A stretch of DNA of 60,940 nucleotides from Amphimedon queenslandica (lineage: Eukaryota > Porifera > Demospongiae > Haplosclerida > Niphatidae): contig NW_003546411.1 in assembly GCF_000090795.2 (NCBI RefSeq), positions 62,355 to 123,294 of the forward strand. Reading direction: 5' to 3'. Under the pieces are notes generated by a model that saw only the letters and a list, made by a program, of their open reading frames with translations, was not told the origin of the DNA and ran no database searches. The position numbers were made by a program, and so were the translations under genes. Positions 47,166 through 58,501 of this stretch are shown in pieces (positions within the stretch are counted from its first letter, which is position 1; every line of letters begins with the position of its first letter).

Positions 47166-48902
47166 TTAACTGCAATATTCTGTCGTATTATTAAAAGTAC
47201 ATACAAACACAAGTACATCAAAAATTATTTTAGCAAAGGAAGACTTGAGGATATTTCTTTTATGAATGCCAATGCTATCTATGCAAGAATAATGCATGAC
47301 GAGTTTACCATTAAACAAAAGTGCTGGTGACATGAATGGTAACGGGTTCATTAGGACATTGTTGAGCCTCAGTGCATCATAATAAGTACAGCTCCATTGT
47401 GCAAAAGTATGCAATGCTTCCAGCCACTTCTCATCTCTTCTATGATCAGGTACCTTATTAGAAGGACATACTGTTTCATCAAAGGAGCAATGAATAAAGC
47501 ACAAAACTAATGCCTCAATTAAATGAATATCAGGATGAGCATGCTGTGACCAATAGTGCAACGACACTGCAACTAGCTTCCACTTTGATTCTGATTCTAT
47601 AAATAATGTCAGGATTTCAACAGGTGTCTTCATTACTTTACAAAGTACTTCAATTTGCTTATCTTCATTGAGAAGCATCACATCATCGATAAACGGTAAA
47701 TTAAGGTGGCTGACATCAGTCCAGCTGACACTTTCCTCAAGAGGTTCCTCATTAGTAATAGTTGGTTTTGATAAGTATGGTGACAGTATCATATAGATAC
47801 ATTTCCGTATGTGTTTTCCTATCCTCATTGCTGTGTAATTGTATGGATTATCAATCATCACTGGTATTAAATACTTGTTTAATACTAGAACTACCATTAC
47901 TGATCTGGCAAAGCATCCTTTGCGATATTGCCTTAAAATACAAGGAAGTGGAGCACCACTCTTTGTCTTTAAATTCGTGCATTTTACTAATTCGTCTCTG
48001 CTAATTCCTATATGCTGTATATCATATAATTCCTTTGCTCTCTCGTAGTTTTTTTTTATGTTGCGAATCTCATTGTCTTGGCAGATTTTAGATAAATGAG
48101 ACATAACATCTTTGACAGTGTCAAAAGTGGAAATGTAGCATAACGTGTCTAACTTCTCATCTTGCTTTATTTCTGTTCCAGATTTTTTTGCTTTCTGAGA
48201 AGCATCAGCAATTGCAGCACTTAAACTTCTTCGCTTCATTCGTTTCATAAAATCGTTTCCCATAATGGCTGGTATGAGGTATATGAGATTTCGATCGTGA
48301 TTAAAAAATTTTTTGGTGAATTGATCTCGTTCATATAATTTGGCTTTCACCGGTTGTTGATCCCAGTAGAGACAATTCAATGGAATATATCCAGCTTTTA
48401 AATTAAAGATGAAATAATCGGAATCATTGGCAACGACTGGACAATTGTAGTGGTTAGCTATTCGGGCTGTGTCTCGGTCTGCATCTCCATCAGCAAATAT
48501 AAACTCAACTCCAAGCTCTTTTAGAGTCTCACAGAATACAATGTCAGTGAATATTGGGACAACAGAATCTGCATCAGTTGTCATATAAAATGTATCAAAG
48601 ACATTGTTTACTTTTTTATTCAATCGGTCTAGTATAGTTTCTCTTTTCTCTTCATTATAATCAACCCCATCAAATATCACAAAGGGGTCTATACCACTAT
48701 ATCTGAGCCCTTTGAAAAATCTTATGAAGTAGTCCCTCAGTTCCCAGTATTGTCCACCATATGTCCAGTCAAATTTGCTGCTAGCTACCGTTCTACTGAC
48801 ACTCAGCCCATCCAGAACAAGTTTACCTCTTGGTGTAATGGTTCTCCAGGTCTTTGAAGGATAGTGGTTATTAATGAGCGTTGTTAGGTATTGGATTCCC
48901 AT
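47166..48902 (-). CDS. Asteroid/XPG-like nuclease, copy 3
   Basis: 578 residues from the MGIQYLTTLI start. An in-frame ATG three codons upstream (48911) would add MSK, but the superfamily needs Gly directly after Met, so 48902 is preferred. The acidic landmarks are kept (LVLDGLS, VIFDGVDYN, FADGDADRDTA, VANDSDYFIF, IMGNDFMKR). It is intronless. The C-terminus is extended beyond the usual VCT end by about ten residues (FNNTTEYCS). Regions 40-110 are the most diverged from the other copies, while 115-220 and the LHYWSQHAHPDIHLIEALVL block are nearly identical at DNA level. It converges on NDUFS3. Confidence 0.85.
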   Translation of the reverse strand: MGIQYLTTLINNHYPSKTWRTITPRGKLVLDGLSVSRTVASSKFDWTYGGQYWELRDYFIRFFKGLRYSGIDPFVIFDGVDYNEEKRETILDRLNKKVNNVFDTFYMTTDADSVVPIFTDIVFCETLKELGVEFIFADGDADRDTARIANHYNCPVVANDSDYFIFNLKAGYIPLNCLYWDQQPVKAKLYERDQFTKKFFNHDRNLIYLIPAIMGNDFMKRMKRRSLSAAIADASQKAKKSGTEIKQDEKLDTLCYISTFDTVKDVMSHLSKICQDNEIRNIKKNYERAKELYDIQHIGISRDELVKCTNLKTKSGAPLPCILRQYRKGCFARSVMVVLVLNKYLIPVMIDNPYNYTAMRIGKHIRKCIYMILSPYLSKPTITNEEPLEESVSWTDVSHLNLPFIDDVMLLNEDKQIEVLCKVMKTPVEILTLFIESESKWKLVAVSLHYWSQHAHPDIHLIEALVLCFIHCSFDETVCPSNKVPDHRRDEKWLEALHTFAQWSCTYYDALRLNNVLMNPLPFMSPALLFNGKLVMHYSCIDSIGIHKRNILKSSFAKIIFDVLVFVCTFNNTTEYCS

Positions 48903-48911
48903 TTTGCTCAC

Positions 48912-49897
48912 AGGTTATTGTTTGGGTGGCTGAGTAAAGTGCAGCTGCAGTAGACTTACTAGACTAACTGTCAGTAACTGACTATTGACTAAGCTATTAT
49001 TATATATAAGGCTAGTAGCATGTTGCATGCATCACCATAGCAACCAATCCCCAATAGGGTAAAATTCCATATCTATGCATGCACCAACGCCCTTTTCTTT
49101 TACCTGAATTCTTTCACTAATGTCATTAAATATAGCCATCAAGTAAGAAAAGAAAATAAGCAAATACTGCTCTTAAATTTATGCAATGCAAATGCCAAAT
49201 AGTCAATTATGGGCATATGCTATTTTATGCATATTCAGTCATTGATGACTTTATGCTATGTACCATGCATATTTGCTCCAACCATAGATATTATTGACTA
49301 CAGTTACGTAGTCTATAATATCTATGCTCCAACAAACAAATAAACGCCAATGACTAATATCACAAAAATCAGAACAAGACACCGATGGTGCATTGGCCTC
49401 GCCAAAACAAAGAAAAACAATATTAATTTTGTTTTACATGTATGACTGATCATTATTAGTATAATTTTCATGGATAAAATTAATTCAGTGTGCGCGAGAT
49501 TAGAAAAATTAATATAATACTTTATGGTCACACTTACATGCCAACATAGTATTATTTTTACTCTAATATTAGTCTATAGTGTAGCTACAGGAGAGGCAAA
49601 TAGCCAATGAAGACTTGAAGTAACTAAGATGCACTGGCATGTAATTACACCATATACACCATTAAATCATTATTTTATTCATGTAGATCAATTTGTATCA
49701 TCATAAATTGCTATAATCATCATGATTTACTATTATGCTTAATGTTTGACTCTTGTTAGTATTAAGATACTGCCTTTTATGGCAAATAATTAAGACAATA
49801 ACAAATGGATACAACAAAACAAAAGGATACAATGAGACACCACATTTGACTATAGTCCTTTCCCCCATTAGTCATTGGCGAGACCAATAATAATCAT
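48912..49897. other. Intergenic between asteroid-like copies 3 and 4
   Basis: This includes the copy 3 upstream motif ATCACCATAGCAACCAATCC (49031-49050), i.e. GGTTGCTATGGTGAT on the gene strand. The rest is AT-rich. A phrase near 49573-49597 (CTATAGTGTAGCTACAGGAG) also occurs near 52284, so part of the spacer was duplicated with the genes. Confidence 0.5.
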
Positions 49898-51667
49898 TTA
49901 GGTACATGTACATACAGACACAAGTTTGTCAAAAAATGCTTTGGCATTCGAAGACTCCAAGATTTTTCTTTTTTGAACATTGAATTCCCTTGTACAAGCA
50001 TAATGCATAACGAGTTTACCATTAAACAAAAGTGCTGGTGACATGAATGGTAACGGATTCATTAGGACATTGTTGAGCCTGAATGCATCATAATAAGTAC
50101 AGCTCCATTGTGCAAAAGTATGCAATGCTTTCAGCCACTTTTCATCTCTTCTATGATCAAGTACCTTATTAGAAGGACATACTGTTTCATTGAAGGAGCA
50201 ACGAATAAAGCACAAAACTAATGCCTCAATTAAATGAATATCAGGATGAGCATGCTGTGACCAATAGTGCAATGACACTCCAACTAGCTTCCATTTTGAT
50301 TCTAACTTTGCCTGAACTTCGAGAGGTGTTTTCATTACTTCACAAAGTAATTCAATTCTTTTATCTTCACTGAGGCCTATCACATCATCGATACATGGTA
50401 AATTGAGGTGGCTGACATTAGTCCAACTGACCATTTCATCATCAGGTTCCTCCATATAATGAGTAATTGTTGTTTCTGTTACTTCTGATTCAGATAAATA
50501 TGGTGACAGTATCATATAGATACATTTCCTGATGTGTTTTCCTATCCTCATTGCCGTGTAATCGTGTGGGTTATCAATCATCACTGGTACTATGTACTTG
50601 TTTAATACTATTACCACCATTACTGATGTAGCGATGAATCCTTTACGATATTGTTGCCTTATAATATCAGGAAGCAGAGTACCATTTGCTTTCTTCAGGT
50701 TTTTGCTCTCTACAAGGTCGGCCATACTGATTTTGTCTACGTCATACATTTCCTTTGCATCTTTATATTTTTCATCAATAATGCTAACTGTATCATGACC
50801 ATCGTCAAGAGGAATTTTAGATAAATGGGTTTGAAAATCTTCCACTGTGTTAAAAATTGAAATGTAATATAAAATTTCTAATTTATCCTCAAAATTATCA
50901 TCATCAACCTTTATTATTTCTTTTATTTGTGTTCCTTTTTTTATCGCTCTCCGCTTAGTCGCTTTTATGTCTCTTTTCAATGAAGGTGACTCTACTTTAT
51001 CCATGAAGTCGTTTCCCATAATGGCTGGTATGAGGTATATAAGATTTAGATTGTGATCAAAATAAAATTTATAAGCAAATCGATCTCGTTCATATAATTT
51101 GGCTTCCACCGGTTGTTGATCCCAGTAGAGACAATCCAATGGAATATATCCAGCTTTTAAATTAAAGATGAAATAATCGGAATCATTGGCAACGACTGGA
51201 CAATTATAGTGATTAGCAATTCGGGCTGTGTCTCGGTCTGCATCTCCATCAGCAAATATAAACTTAACTCTAAGCTCTTTTAGAGTCTCACAGAATACAA
51301 CGTCTGTGAATATTGGGAAAGCAGAACCTGATGGTCTTTCATCATTTATAATTCCTTTGAAGACATTTCTTACTTTCTTCTTCATTCGGCGTAATATAGT
51401 TTCCCTTTTCTCTTGATTATAATCAACCCCATCAAATATTACAATGGGGTCTATACCACTATCTCTGAGTCTACTGAAGAATCTTATGAAGTGGTCCCTC
51501 AGTTCCCCATACTGTCCACCATGTACCCAGTCAAACTTTTTGGAGGAAGATAGTGTTCTACTGACACTCAATCCATCCAGAACAAGTTCACCTCTTGGTG
51601 TAATGGTTCTCCAGGTCCTTGAAGGATAGTGTTCTTCGATGAGCGTTGTTAAGCATTGGATTCCCAT
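49898..51667 (-). CDS. Asteroid/XPG-like nuclease, copy 4
   Basis: 589 residues, the longest copy, intact and intronless (MGIQCLTTLIEEHYPSRTWR). The extra length is around residues 250-290, where acidic/polar residues (KVDDDNFEDKLE, DDGHDTVS) enlarge the variable middle region. All acidic landmarks are present (LVLDG, VIFDGVDYN, FADGDADRDTA, VANDSDYFIF, IMGNDFMDK). It ends KLVSVCTCT. Upstream, 51826-51846 carries CATCACCATAGCAACCAATC, nearly the same as before copy 3. Confidence 0.85.
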   Translation of the reverse strand: MGIQCLTTLIEEHYPSRTWRTITPRGELVLDGLSVSRTLSSSKKFDWVHGGQYGELRDHFIRFFSRLRDSGIDPIVIFDGVDYNQEKRETILRRMKKKVRNVFKGIINDERPSGSAFPIFTDVVFCETLKELRVKFIFADGDADRDTARIANHYNCPVVANDSDYFIFNLKAGYIPLDCLYWDQQPVEAKLYERDRFAYKFYFDHNLNLIYLIPAIMGNDFMDKVESPSLKRDIKATKRRAIKKGTQIKEIIKVDDDNFEDKLEILYYISIFNTVEDFQTHLSKIPLDDGHDTVSIIDEKYKDAKEMYDVDKISMADLVESKNLKKANGTLLPDIIRQQYRKGFIATSVMVVIVLNKYIVPVMIDNPHDYTAMRIGKHIRKCIYMILSPYLSESEVTETTITHYMEEPDDEMVSWTNVSHLNLPCIDDVIGLSEDKRIELLCEVMKTPLEVQAKLESKWKLVGVSLHYWSQHAHPDIHLIEALVLCFIRCSFNETVCPSNKVLDHRRDEKWLKALHTFAQWSCTYYDAFRLNNVLMNPLPFMSPALLFNGKLVMHYACTREFNVQKRKILESSNAKAFFDKLVSVCTCT

Positions 51668-52765
51668 TTGCTCGCAGGTTTTTGCTTGAATTGGCTGCCA
51701 GCATGGATACTACAAATGTAGTATCTACGTGTTTGCTGCCAGGCTGAGTCCTGTTTATGAGCAAGAGTAGTATAATCTACTCTTGTTATGAGTAGTGCAG
51801 TGTGAGCTGAACTTGCTGAAGTTACATCACCATAGCAACCAATCCCGTAGATATTAGTAAATTAATCGTCTAGATCTATGAGTAAATGAAAGGGATTGGA
51901 AACGGGGGCGTAGGCTCGTTAATATTGCTATTGGCATAGATATTGGCATAGCATATAACTCTAATATCTATGCTATTGGTTACAGGCCCAACTGGTTTAT
52001 TTCCCATCTCCTAATTATTAGTAAGGCTGTAATTGGCATATTTAATTTTAATTATGATAGCTATGCAGTCAATAATAACAATATTTTTTCAAATTGCTTT
52101 TTAAAAAACACATGTGAATTCCATTGGGTGAGTCCATTGCACCATAGTGCTTCATTAATACATGGCTCTACTATCCATGATTACTATAATGCATCAAGTA
52201 AGAAAATGAGCAACTACTGCTTATGGTCAACGGCTCATACAACATTATTTTTTCTGAGCTCTATTGGTATATTATGAAGCCTATAGTGTAGATACAGGAG
52301 ATGCAATAGTATGCAGTCATGCATGTAGATCTACTTATTACACTACTCAAAATCCTCTAGCAGCTGTAGCTAAAGACACGGCATAATTTTCTATTGCACT
52401 GGTGTATGCTATGAGCCAGGAATGGACTAATAATAGAAGATAATGGATCAATTATACATTTGCAAACATGTAATGTACCACAATATCAATTTCTGTCTGT
52501 CTTTTCTCTCTTTTTTATTATCATTAATAATAATTATTGATATTGATTGATTGGAAAATCAATACACCAAATTGATTCAATTCACTCTGAGTTAATAATA
52601 ATTATTGGTGTAATGGCAGCTCTAATTGATTTTATTAAATTTGTGTTAATTTTATGATTAGAGACAATCGATACAATAAACTGACCAAATGGACATACAA
52701 TGACAAACAAAAATATATACATAGTCTTCTCCCTCATAATCACTGGCCAGGCCAATAACAATCGT
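51668..52765. other. Intergenic between copies 4 and 5
   Basis: No gene. It contains a shared spacer phrase (CTATAGTGTAGATACAGGAG at ~52284) and a short stretch GCTCTACTATCCATGATT at 52163-52180 that matches an end of the 705-bp element at 18988, perhaps a solo remnant. Confidence 0.45.
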
Positions 52766-54525
52766 TTAGGTACATGTACATACAGACAAAAGTTTGTCAA
52801 AAAAAGGTTTGACACTTGAAGACTCCAGGATTTTTCTTTTGTGCATGTTGAATTCTCTAGTGCAAGCATAATGCATAACGAGTTTACCATTAAACAAATG
52901 TGCTGGTGACACGAATGGTAACGGGTTCATTAGGACATTGTTGAGCCTCAGTGCATCATAATATGTGCTCTTCCATTGTGCAAAAGTATGCAATGCTTCC
53001 AGCCACTTCTCATCCCTTCTATGATCAGGTACCTTATTATAAGGACATACTGTTTCATTGCGAAAGGAGCAACAAATAAAGCACAAAACTAATGCCTCAA
53101 TTAAATGAATATCAGGATGAGCATGCTGTGACCAATAGTGCAACGACACTGCAACTAACTTCCATTTTGATTCTGTAAAAGTCTTTAAAGTCTCCTGGAC
53201 TTCAAGAGGTGACTTCATTACTTAAAAAGAAAGTCGATTCTTTCATCTTTATTGAGGTCTATCATGTCATCGATATATGGTAAATTGAGGTGGCTGACAT
53301 CAGTCCAACTGACCCTTTCCTCAAGAGGTTCCTCATTAGTTGTTGTTGTTTCTGTTACTTCTGATTCAGATAAGTATGGTGATAGAATCATATAGATACA
53401 TTTCCTGATGTGTTTTCCTATCCTTGTTGCTGTGTAATTGTGTGGGCTATCAACCATCACTGGTACTAAATACTTGTTTAATACTATTATCACCATTACT
53501 GATGTAGCGATGAATCCTTTACGATATTGTTGCCTAATAATATCAAGAAGCAGAGTACCATTTGCTGTCTTCAGGTTTTTGCTTTCTACAAGGTCGGCCA
53601 TACTGATTTCTCCTATATCATACATTTCCTTTGCTTTCTTGTAGTTTTTACTGATAGCACTGGTTGCATCATCACCACAGGTTTTAGATAAATGCATTGT
53701 AAAATCTGTCACGGTGTTGAAAATTGAAATGTAATATAACATTTCTATTTTATCGTCCTTTCTTTTTTCATTTATTCGTGTTCCTTTTTTTATAGCTCTC
53801 TGTTTAGTAGCTTCTATGTCTCTTTTCAAAGAAGGTGACTCTACTTTCTTCATGAAGTCGTTTCCCATAATGGCTGGTATGAGGTATATAAGGTCTGGGT
53901 TGTGATCAAAATAAAATTTATAAGCGAATTGATCTCGCTCATATAATTTGGCTTCCACCGGTTGTTGATCCCAGTCGAGACAATCCAATGGAATATATCC
54001 AGCTTTCAAATTAAAGATGAAATAATCAGAATCATTGGCAATGACTGGACAATTGTAGTGGTTAGCAATTTGGGCTGTGTCTTGGTCTGCATCTCCATCA
54101 GCAAATATAAACTCAACTCCAAGCTCTTTTAGAGTCTCACAGAATACGATGCCAGTCAATATTGGCAAAACAGAATCTGATAGTCTTTCATCGTGGTTTA
54201 ACATCGCTTTGAAGATATTTTTTACTTTTTCTTTCTTTCGGTGCAGCTTAGTAGCATTTTTCTCTTGATTATAATCAACTCCATCAAATATCACAATGGG
54301 GTCTATACCACTATCTCTGAGTCTACTGAAGAATCTTATGAAGTGGTCCCTCAGTTCCCCATACTGTCCACCATGCATCCATTCCAGCTCTTTGGAGGTA
54401 GATCTAGCTAATGTTTTGCTGATACTCTTCCCATCCAAAACAACTTTACCTCTCGGTGTAATGGTTCTCCAGGTCCTTGATGGATAGTGTTCTTTGATGA
54501 GCGTTGTTAAGTATTAGATTCCCAT
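52766..54525 (-). pseudogene. Asteroid/XPG-like nuclease, copy 5 (inactivated)
   Basis: The expected start ATG at 54525 is followed by Gly-Ile and then a stop (TAA at 54514-54516) where the other copies have a Gln codon. Near 53220 one base is missing relative to copy 2 (CTTTTTAAGTAATGAAG against CTTTTTAAAGTAATGAAG), so the frame ends at TAA and continues in another frame to 52766. Apart from these two lesions the sequence is open and all acidic landmarks are legible, so inactivation is recent. A protein from a non-ATG or downstream start would lack the N-terminal catalytic Asp region. Confidence 0.88.
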
Positions 54526-54837
54526 ATCTACGTCAGGCTACGTGTATGTCGCGACGTCGGTCGTCACTCTCATCAGCTGGCAGCTGGCGCAGCTGCAGTC
54601 ATTCAGCTCAGATCACGTCACGTCAGCATAGCAATCAGAGATAGCCCTTCCCTAAAATGGGCGTGGAAAAGTTTGTAATTTTGAATTGTGTCACTATTTT
54701 TAAATGGGTTAACCGTTACTAGACAAAATTTTAGACGCACTAAATCTATTTTTAGTATAGCAAGTTTATTAGCTTCAACGTCTTTCTGATTTTCTCTCCA
54801 TTCTCTCTCGAGTCTCGACTCTTGACCTTGTAAAGAA
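54526..54837. promoter_or_regulatory. Divergent upstream region of copy 5 and Rieske gene
   Basis: It holds CACGTCACGTCAGC (54615-54629), CATAGCAATCAGAG (a degraded version of the copy 3/4 motif), and ATGGGCGTGG at 54657-54666. The last ~50 bp before the Rieske start are pyrimidine-rich. Confidence 0.45.
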
Positions 54838-55500
54838 ATGAATCGACTGAGGACTACTCTGCTGGGTTCTGGGGTCAGGTGGATCAGGGCTTCCTCAACA
54901 ACCAGTGGAAATTATCATAACGATTTACGCCCGCCTGACTTCAGTGAATACAGGAAAGAAAGCACAACTGATCCTAAATTACCAGCAAATGACACTATTT
55001 TGAGCAGAAAAGCCTTCACCTACCTTGTCCTTGGGTCTGGAGGGGTTGCCACTGCCTACTTTGGAAAAAATGCTGTCCGTGGCCTCCTTGCTACCAAGAA
55101 CCCTTCAGCAGATGTACTGGCCTTGGCAAAGATAGAAATTGACATTGCCTCCATCCCAGAGGGAAAGAACGTTGTGTTCAAGTGGAGAGGGAAGCCTCTG
55201 TTTGTTCGTCACAGGACACAGCAAGAGATTGAAGATGTACGAAATGTTGACGTAGGATCACTTCGTCACCCACAGCATGATGACGAGAGAGTAGTGAAGC
55301 CAGAGTGGCTCGTGGTAATAGGGAGCTGTACTCATCTTGGTTGTGTACCTGTGGCCAATGAAGGAGATTTCGGTGGGTATTTCTGTCCATGTCACGGCTC
55401 TCATTATGATGCATCAGGTCGTATTCGTAAAGGACCAGCACCCGAAAACCTTGCCGTACCTGAGTATGTGTTTAATGGTGACCAATTAGTTGTGGGATGA
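54838..55500 (+). CDS. UQCRFS1: Rieske iron-sulfur protein of complex III
   Basis: A catalytic subunit of the mitochondrial bc1 complex, moving electrons from ubiquinol to cytochrome c1. 220 residues in one open frame. The Arg/Ser-rich presequence ([20 protein letters not shown]) is followed by the single membrane anchor ([20 protein letters not shown], about 62-81) and a soluble [2Fe-2S] domain. Cluster ligands are in CTHLGC (C164, H166) and CPCHGSH (C183, H186); the disulfide pair is C169 and C185. The C-terminal [14 protein letters not shown] is standard. Slightly shorter than vertebrate forms, which have a longer presequence. No intron. It lies upstream of CYC1 on the same strand, 288 bp away. 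Confidence 0.97.
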   Translation: MNRLRTTLLGSGVRWIRASSTTSGNYHNDLRPPDFSEYRKESTTDPKLPANDTILSRKAFTYLVLGSGGVATAYFGKNAVRGLLATKNPSADVLALAKIEIDIASIPEGKNVVFKWRGKPLFVRHRTQQEIEDVRNVDVGSLRHPQHDDERVVKPEWLVVIGSCTHLGCVPVANEGDFGGYFCPCHGSHYDASGRIRKGPAPENLAVPEYVFNGDQLVVG

Positions 55501-55788
55501 AGAAACTTACCGACTATTGTATATTACATATAGTGTTGTTTGATTACTAATAGGTACAATGTATTTGGTGGTAACTTAGTAACCGATTTCATGTCACATC
55601 CAAGGGGCTGATTTATTTATTATTATTATTAAAAATAATTATGGTATTTTGTGTTAACGAATGCCTCCTTATTTGGAATAGCTTTGATTGATGTAGATGG
55701 CCACCATTTTTATTATGACGTCATGTTTGTTTACTGTTAGATCACGTGAGTTGTTCCTAGGCCACACCCTTTAGGTGCAGTTTGTAAC

Positions 55789-58268
55789 ATGGCTACCGGG
55801 GCTCAAGTGGTCTTTAGAAGACTCTGCAAATTGTATTCTTCGTCTTCAACTAAAGTAAAGTATCTTTCGTAACTTATTTTAAATTAATATCATTATTTGT
55901 AGGGGACGACAGCCTCTTTTAAAATGGTAAACACACATTGTTACATAACATGAATTACACATTAATTATGTAATTTTAGTCTTCGAGGTATTTCGGTACA
56001 CTTGCAGCAGCTGCCTTTGGTTCTGGTGTAGTTTTAACGTCATTGGTAGCCAGTGATGATGCAGTCCATCCACCAAAGTACCCATGGGATCACAAAGGAG
56101 TGTTCTCTGCTCTTGACCATAGAAGGTATATTAAAATTTGTTTTTGCATTTTCTTATTTTTAATTATTTCGTAGCATACGTCGTGGGTATCAGGTTTATA
56201 AGGAAGTCTGTTCAGCTTGTCACAGTATGCAGTATGTTGCTTTTAGACATTTAGTGGGCGTGTCACACACTGAAGAAGAGGCACGGGCTCTTGCTGAAGA
56301 GGTTTGTATTGTCTCTGTTTTATACTACTAATAGTCCTCTTCATAACTATTATCTAGTAATTCTTTTAGTTTGTAACTATTGTAATGAGGGTTTCCCACA
56401 AAGCATGCTAAGTGAGCTGAAAAGTGTGCTTCATGAGCTGACATAACATAAGAACATGTATGCATATCAGAAAAAATTATTAAAATGGTGAATTCTCTTG
56501 GAGCCATTTTTATGAAATTTGGCAAAATACTAAAGGCCTTTGATTTTTGGCTATATTTTTGAATAATTTTAAAAATTCAACTTTGATTGGAATCAGTTGA
56601 AACTTTGTACGCAATATAAGCAATATAAGAACATATGTACATGTATGTATCGAAAATATAATAAAAATTCTATTATTGCCATGTATATTTTTTTGTATCT
56701 TTTTCTCTCAGTATGAGTATCCAGGTGATATTGATGAAGAGGGTAATCCTACCACACGTCAGGGGAAACTCAGTGATTATTTCCCTAATCCTTATCCGAA
56801 TGAAGAGGCAGCCAGAGCAGCTAATAATGGTAACCTCCTACATGTATTGTATCTTTGTCTCAAAATATCTGCCATAGTTAGAGCCCAAAATTTTATGTGA
56901 ATGGCCAGCAAAAGCTCCTTTAATTTCTGATTTATTTTTTTTGAGTAGGATCAAAATACTTTGATCTCTAAATTTATCAAATTTCCCAAAGTTAGCATAA
57001 ATTTGAGCCACAAAAATTTCTAGCTACATATACATGTACATGTATATTGTGTAACTTTATCATGCAAACAGGAAAATTCATTGAAACATTCATTGCCATT
57101 CACAAAAATGCCATGATACCATTTTTCAAAAATTATGTTTTAAGACTAGTTTACAATATGATGTTAAGCCAATGTACCATCAATTTTTAATCAAAAGCGT
57201 GGGCAATTTGACCTTTTGATGCATGCTTTCCACTAGAATAGAACCAGATTCTATTCCTGTGTCTATGTAACGTCAGGACTTGCATAATATTGTAAACCAG
57301 CCTTTAGTGTCACAAGCTAGATTTGAAAGTACATGTGTATGTGTGTATTTTTCCTGATATTAGGTGCCCTTCCTCCTGACCTAACTCTTATTGTTCTTGC
57401 TCGTCATGGAGAAGAAGATTATATATTCTCTTTATTAACCGGCTATTATGATCCTCCTGCTGGTGTTGAAGTAAGAGAAGGTCTGGCATATAATCCTTAT
57501 TTCCCTGGTGGAGCAATTGGAATGCCACAACAATTGTTTGATGGAGGGATAGAATATGAAGATGGTAAGAGGAATTCACTCTCTCTCTCTCCCTTCCTTC
57601 TCTGCATGTGTGGCTCATTCCCTCTCTTTTTCTAGGTACTCCTGCCACTGTTAGTCAGATGGCAAAGGATGTTACTACCTTCTTACGCTGGTCGGCAGGT
57701 AATTAATGAATATTATGCTGTAGTGGTATTATTACTAGAAGAATGTAAAACATTAATGGGCTCAGCCTCCTGAGCCACATTATTGTTATGCTGTATGACC
57801 TTTCTTGCTACTAGAGAAGCCTTTCTCTTTGAACAGCAGTTTAGTCGTACCGTTTGCTGCAGATAACTGATAGCCGCCATTTTATTTCATTGTGACCACA
57901 CCCACTTTCAATAAAGATTAGGCTTTTTAACTCTATTATAATAATAGTTAGATGATTCTACAGTTCATGCAGACTCTCACTTCATCTTAGTGGGCTTTGC
58001 CCAATTATTATTATTGTTGTTGTTGTTATTATTATTGTATTATTTTATAGATCCAAAGCATGATGAAAGGAAAAGGATGGGAATGAAGGTAATTTTTTGA
58101 TTATTTGATTTCAGAGTTTAAGCATCCATTATCCTTCTTCCCCCCCCCCCCTCACTCTCTCAGGGTGTGATAATATTGTCACTATTAGTTGGCATCACTT
58201 TATATTGGAAGAGACAAAAATGGTCTTTACTGAAGTCAAGAAAAATATTATACTATGAGAGACCTTAA
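55789..58268 (+). CDS. CYC1: Cytochrome c1, heme protein of complex III
   Basis: It accepts electrons from the Rieske protein and reduces cytochrome c. The start is at 55789 ([20 protein letters not shown], a presequence). A 24-nt microexon at 55903-55926 encodes GTTASFKM. Then follow [20 protein letters not shown] with [35 protein letters not shown] (heme CxxCH), [20 protein letters not shown] with [18 protein letters not shown], and [20 protein letters not shown]. Next is [19 protein letters not shown] with the axial Met, then [20 protein letters not shown]. The C-terminal anchor [20 protein letters not shown] precedes a stop at 58266-58268. About nine exons. One intron holds a GGGTTTCCCAC-family repeat at ~56.39 kb. 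Confidence 0.96.
56385..56690. mobile_element. GGGTTTCCCAC-family repeat (CYC1 intron)
   Basis: It begins GAGGGTTTCCCACAAAGCAT then GCTTCATGAGCTGACA, with CATAAGAACATGTATGCATA and AATGGTGAATTCTCTT inside. The right end is not recognisable. Confidence 0.65.
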
Positions 58269-58501
58269 CTGAGACTGTCAGTCCATGCTAGCCTAAGAGT
58301 CAAAGACATTAGATACAATGTACTAGTTGTTGTTGTTGTTGTTATTATTACTATTATTATTATTATTATTATTTTGTGGCATAATGTGTAGTAGGTGATA
58401 CCAGGAATTCAGAGTTTGCCCCTTCAGAAATACTGCATAATTACCAATGCATGACCACTATTGCAATTAGCAAACCACAAACACTTTTAGTTTAGTATAA
58501 A

